In this document: positions 5,752 to 10,161 of the stretch, one piece after another
Numbering within the stretch: the first letter of the stretch is position 1
Layout: each line of letters starts with the position of its first letter
Assembly (NCBI GenBank): GCA_964630025.1
Contig: CAZVRG010000029.1
Coordinates: 1 to 10,161, forward strand
Length of the DNA: 10,161 bases
Source: VMFP01 sp964630025
Lineage (GTDB): Bacteria > Patescibacteriota > Andersenbacteria > UBA10190 > CAIZMI01
Direction: 5' to 3'
Translations under genes and position numbers: made by a program
Notes under the pieces: generated by a model
Told to the model about the DNA's origin: nothing
The model's database searches: none
The model's input: only the letters and a program-made list of their open reading frames with translations

Positions 5752-5792
5752 GCACAAGAAAGAAATCCGCCTGCGTGACGCAACAGGCGGAT
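5752..5792 (-). terminator. Intrinsic terminator of the GAF-like cassette
   Basis: ATCCGCCTG (5765-5773) and CAGGCGGAT (5784-5792) form a perfect 9-bp stem with a 10-base loop. Read on the minus strand it is followed directly by TTTCTTTCTT. It lies about 100 bases beyond the stop of the 63-residue gene and nothing else ends on this strand here. Confidence 0.75.
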
Positions 5793-5895
5793 GAATGAAC
5801 GACTTCGGCGCAGAACTTGGACCCGGACAAAGTGTTGGCACGGATAACCACAAGAAAAACTGAATCCATGCCGAGTCCGTAACGAGCCAGGCAGT

Positions 5896-6087
5896 TCACC
5901 GCCGTTGCTTCCGACCCTCCAGAAGTTGGAGAAACTGTTCATCGGGCATCGCTCTGACGTAACGTGTGACCGGCTTCTCGGCACCAATGTCGATCTTCAA
6001 TGCGTACCGGTTAACTCCGACACGGCGCGACGACAAGATCCTAAATTGCTCTTGTGCGTTGGTTCGGCGGTTTCGTCGGGCTTTCAA
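5896..6087 (-). CDS. Small basic protein, second gene of the cassette
   Basis: This 63-residue reading frame starts with TTG at 6087. GGAGG lies nine bases upstream, in the 15-base gap after the GAF-like gene's stop, which is what argues for this start and for translation. The protein is basic at both ends (KARRNRRTN... and EGRKQRR) around a beta-rich core (VNRYALKIDIGAEKPVTRYVRAM). There are no cysteines and no membrane segment. I do not recognise the family. Tight coupling to the GAF-like gene and a shared terminator point to a two-gene operon whose products act together; a small nucleic-acid-binding partner would fit the charge but is a guess. Confidence 0.6.
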   Translation of the reverse strand: MKARRNRRTNAQEQFRILSSRRVGVNRYALKIDIGAEKPVTRYVRAMPDEQFLQLLEGRKQRR

Positions 6088-6102
6088 GCGTTCGTTCCTC
6101 CA

Positions 6103-6732
6103 CTAGATGTCTTCGGGATTAGCGCCAAGAATCTCTACGGCAAGCGGGCTAAATGCATAACTCACAAACGCACCGATGGGGAAATCTCTTTGCTCTGAAA
6201 ACGAATTGACGGACAATGAATCGACGCAAAGGAAGGCGAGAAGATCCCACGAAGCGGGAAGCCCTCGGGAAGAACGGATCGGCCAAATCATTGTCGCACG
6301 ATATCGATCACGCCAATCGTTCGTTGTGTTTCTGTATTTCTTCCGGCGCGCCATCTGAACAAGATCGTTTCCGAGGAACCAACGACGTTCAGGGTCTTGA
6401 AGGAGCGCCTTAAAGGCGGTGTTCTTACCGATGTCGTGTGCTGGATCAGCTCCGGTATAATTCGTATTGCGGCAAAGAGTTCGAACTATCCATTGTGGAT
6501 CGCTTGCCGGCGGCTCCAAAAGCGTGATCAGCTTTATGCATGTCCGACACAGTCGTTCGGTCATCACCTGAAACGCTTGAGAGATATCATCCATTACTAC
6601 GCGGAGCTGCTGAACACTCTGGGAAACGGGAGCATCCTTTGTCGTGATCAATCGGGCAATGTTCGACACTGCTTTATGGATATGTTGCAGAGCTTCTACA
6701 AATCGCAACGGCGAAGTCTGTTGATCCGCCAT
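6103..6732 (-). CDS. GAF-like sensor domain protein
   Basis: The 209-residue protein has an alpha-helical N-terminus (about 1-75: helices around FVEALQHIHKAVSNIARLI and VVMDDISQAFQVMTERLCRTC), then a region that reads like a GAF domain: FLGNDLVQMARRKKYRN (119-135), YRATMIWPIR (144-153), LLAFLCVDSLSVNSF (164-178) and a final helix FVSYAFSPLAVEIL. In GAF domains the central strands bind small molecules; no ligand can be named here. There is no membrane segment or output domain, so signalling would go through the partner protein downstream. The ATG at 6732 has GGAG seven bases upstream; a second in-frame start at 6753 is less suitable. The gene seems less GC-rich than the ATPase relic to its right, hinting at separate acquisition. 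GAF-like is a pattern judgement. Confidence 0.65.
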   Translation of the reverse strand: MADQQTSPLRFVEALQHIHKAVSNIARLITTKDAPVSQSVQQLRVVMDDISQAFQVMTERLCRTCIKLITLLEPPASDPQWIVRTLCRNTNYTGADPAHDIGKNTAFKALLQDPERRWFLGNDLVQMARRKKYRNTTNDWRDRYRATMIWPIRSSRGLPASWDLLAFLCVDSLSVNSFSEQRDFPIGAFVSYAFSPLAVEILGANPEDI

Positions 6733-7011
6733 TCGTGACTCCAGATGACACAACTACGAGCAAATCCTTGTGGTTGAAGGCGGTTCAGGCGGCTTCGTGC
6801 GACCTACGGCTTCCACGGGCTAGGATCCTTCACAGCTGACTCCCTACATGGACCCGATGGAATTTTGAATGAGCTTCTTTGGGACTGAGTATACAACAAC
6901 TGTACGGTCGTTCAAGCGCCAAAAAGCACACATTCGGACTCGCTGACTTCAGACAACGCCTGGAAGCAAGGCAGTACTGGGCGAGCAGCCAAGGTTTCCG
7001 TGTTTCACCAA

Positions 7012-7970
7012 TCAACGCACCAAGTCATCCTCGGACGGATCCTCGGGCTCTTGCCGATCCGGCTGACGCATCGGCACTCCGGGCTCCACTCCGTGAACGC
7101 GCCCCAGTTCCTTCTCTACATCTGCCCGCGGCCGCGCGAACCGATCGCGCGTGAGCTGAACGATCGCCGCCGTCGGATCGGTCGCAGGGAGTTGCGGCGC
7201 CGGATACGTCCGGAGATTAAACGACGCCGTGGAACTGCCGACGCGCCCAATCGCCTGCCCCACTTCGAGGTTCAGAATGTCCTCGGCGGTGAAGCCGCTC
7301 AGCTCTTTCGAGACCAGGTGCGCGTCATCGACGCCGAGGCGAAACACGATCAGACTGCCAACGTTGCCGAAGATCGCCGCCCGCACGGCGGGCGACAACT
7401 GGCCGACATATTGATTCGCCAACCCGGCAAGGACCAGGTTGTATTTCCGCGCCTCGGCGAGGATGCGCTCGAAGCCGATGGACAAATTCATGAAGGCTTG
7501 GAACTCATCCACGTAGAGGAAGAAGGGCCGTCGCTCCGCCTCCGGAAGTCGCGCACGGCGGAAGGCGGCATTGACGATCTTCGTGACGAGGAAGCTGCCA
7601 AATGTCCCGGCCACCTTCTCGGTGAGCAAGCCGGTGGACAGGTTGGCGAGCAGGATCTTCCCCTCATTGATCAGTACATCGAAATCGATCGCCGAATGCC
7701 GCTGGCAGATGATGTTCCGCACCGTGCGGCTGAGCAAAAACGGCGAGATCTTGTTCAGCACGGGATCGACGGCGTTCTTCGGGTAATGCACGAAGGTCGT
7801 GTTCCAGAACTGCAGGAATCGCGAATCGCGCGTCTTGCCAGTGATCTCGCGGCGAAACACGTCGTCCGTGAGCATCCGTTCGACATCGGCAAGCGTAGCA
7901 CCGGGCAGCACCTCCAGCAGCGTGTGGAGAGTGAACTCCAAGATCATCTGCAGCCGCGGTCGCCGCTCGC
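7012..7970 (-). pseudogene. VirD4/TraG-type coupling ATPase, C-terminal half only
   Basis: Coupling ATPases bring DNA to the type IV secretion channel. The visible part, about 315 residues, carries the Walker B strand FFLYVDEF, the following helix ILAEARKYNLVLAGLANQYVGQL, the GNVGSLIVFRLG strand with a downstream DA pair, and an acidic C-terminal tail (EDPSEDDLVR) before the TAG. The N-terminal membrane part and Walker A loop are absent. The frame opens at 8016, but residues before about 7970 read like an out-of-frame piece of the neighbouring DUF932 gene. No start codon with a ribosome binding site is present for the fragment. It is most simply the product of a deletion that joined two genes. 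Confidence 0.85.
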
Positions 7971-7997
7971 TGTGGACTTGCGGAGTGCCGTGCCCGG

Positions 7998-8407
7998 AGC
8001 ACGCCCGTAAAGGCATTGAATAAAGACCAGAGCGTCCTTGGCTCGAATTCCTCGAAGGACGGCGTTCTCCACTCCGTGATGATCTCGGGCAGCAACAGGT
8101 GGCTCACCAAGCATTCCTCGAATGCCCGCAGGATGAGATGGGACGCCTGCTCGTCGGAAATACCCGTCTGTTCGAATGTCCGGATGCGTGCCGCCTCCGT
8201 CTCGCGGAACTGGTGAAGCGATTGCACGGCCAGTCCGATGGCTTCGGCGAACCGGCTCTCACCGTTCCGGGTGTGCTTCCGCGCCACCGTGATCTCGCTC
8301 CGGAACGCCAAGTTATCGCACACGGCGAGGACGGCGCCGTTGGCCTTGTGGAAGTGGACGCGTTCCAGCTCGAACGAGCGGCCGCGGACATAGGAAGGGT
8401 TGACCAT
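7998..8407 (-). pseudogene. DUF932 protein, internal fragment
   Basis: The frame from 8407 encodes GAVLAVCDNLAF, VARKHTRNGESRF, a helix of QSLHQF type, SDEQASHLILRAFEECLVSH and FEPRTLWSLFNAFTGVL, which match the later part of DUF932, a family common on plasmids and phages but of unknown function. The first 100 or so residues of the family are missing: the ATG at 8407 has an in-frame stop two codons upstream. After NAFTGVL (ending at 7997) the frame continues only as a shadow of the coupling-ATPase sequence. Truncated at both ends, it is a relic. Confidence 0.8.
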
Positions 8408-8760
8408 GCCCTACAGACTACGCACCAAGGCATTTACTCAACAGTCGATGCAGCGTACGGAACAGTCGTGAACTGCGTGTTTGTCGATTGCCGTATTAGG
8501 AAGTCAGCGAACTTGCCGGCGAGAGTGAACACGAATGGATTGTAATTGGGACACTGGCGATACTGCTCTGCACTTGGGCTCGGCTATTGTGGTTCTCGAC
8601 CTTGCGCGTATCCCTTGCACCTCCCTTTTTAGCGGGCTACTATTAAAACCGGCTCTTTTCACACAAACCGTGCATACCCCCTGGCCGCGCCGCAGTGGAA
8701 CCTCCGGCATATATTTTGCTAGAGACTGCTGAGGTCACCGAAAAGAAAATCTGCCGGGGG
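8408..8760. other. Non-coding stretch right of the DUF932 relic
   Basis: About 350 bases without a supported gene. Several short reading frames exist on both strands, but none has a ribosome binding site or a protein-like sequence. Some AT-rich patches occur near 8620-8670 and 8710. No tRNA fragment, att repeat or insertion-sequence end was recognised. The stretch probably marks scar tissue at or near the element's right side. Confidence 0.4.
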
Positions 8761-8789
8761 TTGCACCGGGCTGAGGGGAAAGCTAGACT
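8761..8789 (+). promoter_or_regulatory. Putative sigma70 promoter for the gene at 8871
   Basis: TTGCAC (8761-8766) and TAGACT (8784-8789) are separated by 17 bases. The predicted start would lie near 8796, leaving a leader of about 75 bases rich in purines. The pattern is good and nothing competes with it nearby. Confidence 0.6.
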
Positions 8790-8870
8790 CGGGGCATCTT
8801 GGAGGCGGGGGAAAGGCGCGGAGAAGCAGGCCAGAGAGAACCCTTCCCTAACCTAAGAGAGACCCGTGGC

Positions 8871-9335
8871 ATGAAGGCCGGTGAGATAAAGAACCTGACC
8901 CGAAAGGACGATACTGTTCCTAACGGCACTCCAGATCGCCCAGTCGCTCCCGATCTAGCGATCACGGAAGACACCGAGGTGCCACTCCCGGCCACGGAAA
9001 GGTCTATGCTTACGCTCCCCTCCGAGATGTTGGAAGCTCTTGACCTCATTCCAAGGTCTGTCGCCGTTGATTACAGGGTGTTGCCCGTTGGCGGCTACCC
9101 ACCAACTTGTGGCCGCTTTAAGGAAGTCTGCGGAAACGTGCGGTTGCTTTGTCTCTTGAAACTCAGCAACGCGCAACGCAAGGCCCTTCACTTTCTGCTC
9201 CCGGGTTTTTCTTTTGAATTCATCGATCCCGATCATGAGGACTATCAACAGTACCAGGAGATAGTAGTGCATTTTGAGGAACTTGTTGAACAGCATTACC
9301 GCTCCAAAGGTCCGCAACTCTTCGGGATTGACTGA
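8871..9335 (+). CDS. Hypothetical protein, 154 residues
   Basis: I do not recognise this protein. It begins with a charged, probably disordered stretch (1-45), followed by a compact part: MLTLPSEMLEALDLIP (46-61), a strand VAVDYRVLPVGG, two cysteines in PPTCGRFKEVCG (C80, C87), a hydrophobic helix VRLLCLLKLSNAQRKALHFLLP and an acidic helical end (DPDHEDYQQYQEIVVHFEELVEQH). There is no signal peptide or membrane span. ATG 8871 is preferred over an in-frame TTG at 8799, which is too close to the predicted transcription start; the ribosome binding site (AGAGAG) is modest. A promoter upstream and an intrinsic terminator just downstream make it a complete single-gene transcription unit, which supports its being a real gene. 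Confidence 0.65.
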   Translation: MKAGEIKNLTRKDDTVPNGTPDRPVAPDLAITEDTEVPLPATERSMLTLPSEMLEALDLIPRSVAVDYRVLPVGGYPPTCGRFKEVCGNVRLLCLLKLSNAQRKALHFLLPGFSFEFIDPDHEDYQQYQEIVVHFEELVEQHYRSKGPQLFGID

Positions 9336-9357
9336 ACGCCCGCAAGTTGAAACTTTT

Positions 9358-9390
9358 CCCACCCCGTTCTTCATAGATGGGGTGGGTTTT
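9358..9390 (+). terminator. Intrinsic terminator after the 154-residue protein gene
   Basis: CCCACCCC (9358-9365) and GGGGTGGG (9379-9386) form a perfect 8-bp GC-rich stem with a 13-base loop, followed by TTTT. It starts 22 bases after the stop codon at 9335. The minus strand lacks a T run at the other side, so it should work on the plus strand only. Confidence 0.85.
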
Positions 9391-9685
9391 ACAGCCACAA
9401 ACTACAGAACACGACAGCCCGCCAGAACCACCGGACAAGACGCCCAGGGCCTTCGCGGCCTGGGTTTCGCTCAAGCGTCGCGACTGCGACTTCCACCCAT
9501 TTCCGGTCCCACCACCGTAGCCATCTAAACGCTGGGGAGCTTTGAAGCCCCTGAAAAATCAGTAGATGATCTTCGGGCGAGTCATCGTATCGACGATATC
9601 TTGCACCGACGATCCGTTCTAGGCTATGTGCGACTTCCTCGTACAGAACCTTCCAATTCCGTCGCCCTCGCCATGTCAAGTACAT
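9389..9685 (-). CDS. Small tryptophan-rich protein, uncertain
   Basis: The frame from ATG 9685 encodes 98 residues with nine tryptophans (WRGRRNW, RWLRWWDRKW, RWFWRAVV...LWL) and a middle part that looks like ordinary protein (VLYEEVAHSLERIVGARYRRYDDSPEDHLLIFQGL). The frame is open further upstream to 9811, but that part overlaps a neighbour's terminator-like hairpin. No Shine-Dalgarno sequence is evident before 9685. The C-terminus is hydrophobic and could touch a membrane. It converges on the plus-strand gene ending at 9335. No family recognised; it could still be a chance frame in GC-rich DNA. Confidence 0.4.
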   Translation of the reverse strand: MYLTWRGRRNWKVLYEEVAHSLERIVGARYRRYDDSPEDHLLIFQGLQSSPAFRWLRWWDRKWVEVAVATLERNPGREGPGRLVRWFWRAVVFCSLWL

Positions 9686-9779
9686 AGTCACTTGAGCCCG
9701 GCCCGATCGTACCTGGGATTGGCGCGGATCGACTACCCGACCCCCGGAAACGATAACGGCCCCGCCTGGTTTCACCAAG

Positions 9780-10161
9780 CTAGGGCCGACGCAAAACAAG
9801 AAAGCCCACATCGGATCGCTCCAATGTGGGCCGACGTCCCGCCGCCGCCGCGAGTGCGGCGTACTCCGGCGGGCCGATGGGCACCTCGCCCGCGCTTGTC
9901 ATCCGCTCGCCATCGAGGATCACGCCAAGCGCGAACGGGTCGAGCGGCGAGAGCGCCTGCGCCTTCGCCGAGGCATACGCCGCGTCGACGACAGTCCAGC
10001 CGGCGCTCCCCTCGTCGCTCACCGCGAACAGTGGGCCGTGGGCGTCGCTGTCGTATTCCGCCAGGAGCCGGGGCGCCGCCCAGTCGGCGTTTTGTGTGCC
10101 GGTGGTCAAGGGCCGCTGAACGCACGTCGTTATACCGGGCATGATCGGGGTCATCACGGCG
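9780..10161 (-). CDS. Hypothetical protein, C-terminal part (enters from right edge)
   Basis: The minus-strand frame is open from the right edge to a TAG at 9782-9780, about 126 codons. Codon use with frequent G or C in the third position and sensible composition (NADWAAPRLLAEYD, GPLFAVSDEGSAGWTVVDAAYA, LDPFALGVILDGERM, GEVPIGPPEYAALAAAAG) argue for a real gene. A GTG at 10157 or an ATG at 10154 could start it, but the frame is still open beyond, so it is taken as partial. I do not recognise the family. Its last codons pass through a hairpin with a T-rich tail, so a transcript ending there would lack the stop codon. Confidence 0.6.
   Translation of the reverse strand, partial: AVMTPIMPGITTCVQRPLTTGTQNADWAAPRLLAEYDSDAHGPLFAVSDEGSAGWTVVDAAYASAKAQALSPLDPFALGVILDGERMTSAGEVPIGPPEYAALAAAAGRRPTLERSDVGFLVLRRP
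9793..9831 (-). terminator. Terminator-like hairpin overlapping the 3' end of the right-edge gene
   Basis: GCCCACAT (9804-9811) and ATGTGGGC (9824-9831) form a perfect 8-bp stem with a 12-base loop; on the minus strand TTTCTTGTTTT follows. The shape is that of an intrinsic terminator and resembles the one at 5752-5792, but it sits upstream of the stop codon of the gene it would end. Confidence 0.55.

Larger units (their letters stand above)
1951..8407. mobile_element. Remnant integrative/conjugative element at tRNA-Glu (right end unknown)
   Basis: The stretch starts at the 3' end of tRNA-Glu with a recombinase-related gene and goes on with families typical of plasmids and conjugative elements: a planctomycete DNA-binding-like protein, a replication-relaxation protein, DUF932 and a VirD4/TraG-type coupling ATPase. 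The coupling ATPase and DUF932 genes are truncated and joined, so transfer by this copy alone is unlikely. The right limit given is simply the last recognisable element gene; the true end may lie further right or outside the window. Confidence 0.6.

Noticed and set aside
7000..8010. 336-codon open frame on the plus strand
   Set aside because: It mirrors the coupling-ATPase relic, whose Walker B and neighbouring motifs are on the minus strand. No ribosome binding site or family resemblance.
9436..9474. Minus-strand stretch reading LSETQAAKALGVL, like a helix-turn-helix start
   Set aside because: The frame turns into low-complexity sequence right away and overlaps the terminator of the plus-strand gene. 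The resemblance spans a dozen residues only and is probably chance or a tiny relic.
9826..10119. 97-codon open frame on the plus strand
   Set aside because: It is rich in Ser, Ala and Pro as expected for an antisense frame of GC-rich coding DNA; the minus-strand frame has better composition.
1952..10161. Second copy of the tRNA-Glu 3' end as the other attachment site
   Set aside because: I scanned for pieces of the anticodon arm, T arm and acceptor end and found no convincing match, so no right attachment site is claimed.

Overview
The window looks like a junction between a bacterial chromosome, most likely of a planctomycete, and a decayed integrative and conjugative element lodged at a tRNA-Glu gene. 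The host guess rests on three things: the C-terminal domain of the 219-residue protein at 3992-4651 (IDDPLP...LRF...IRWE type), which I know mainly from Planctomycetota; the long ESIDFL-type acyl carrier protein; and the mix of DUF932, replication-relaxation and VirD4 remnants. It is recognition from memory, not a search result.

Chromosomal side (1 to about 1950). On the minus strand, reading leftwards, are an extended acyl carrier protein (1730-1317), a hairpin, the tRNA-modification gene tsaD (1227-118) and the start of an exported protein (104 to beyond the left edge). A plus-strand tRNA-Glu(UUC) gene (1874-1951) diverges from the acyl carrier protein gene, and both have good sigma70-type promoters lying back to back. 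tsaD is striking: three loops are encoded by three different heptanucleotide repeat arrays and a fourth by a perfect palindrome, all in frame.

Element (from about 1951 rightwards). A 558-codon minus-strand gene abuts the tRNA; its last 19 codons are antisense to the tRNA and its stop codon falls in the D arm. The protein joins a winged-helix N-terminus to the DNA-binding half of a large serine recombinase, without the catalytic domain. Next come a planctomycete-type DNA-binding-like protein (3992-4651), a tandem repeat and a strong hairpin, a replication-relaxation protein lacking its usual N-terminus (4853-5683), a two-gene minus-strand cassette (GAF-like protein plus a 63-residue basic protein, 6732-5896) with its own terminator, and a chimeric relic in which a DUF932 fragment runs into the C-terminal half of a VirD4/TraG-type coupling ATPase (8407-7012). 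The conjugation genes are thus broken, while the GAF-like cassette and the recombinase fusion remain open.

Right end (8408-10161). A promoter-led gene of unknown function (8871-9335) ends in a clear intrinsic terminator, converging on a small minus-strand reading frame (9685-9389). A further minus-strand gene enters from the right edge and reads through a terminator-like hairpin before its stop. The second attachment site was not found, so it is unknown whether this right end belongs to the element.
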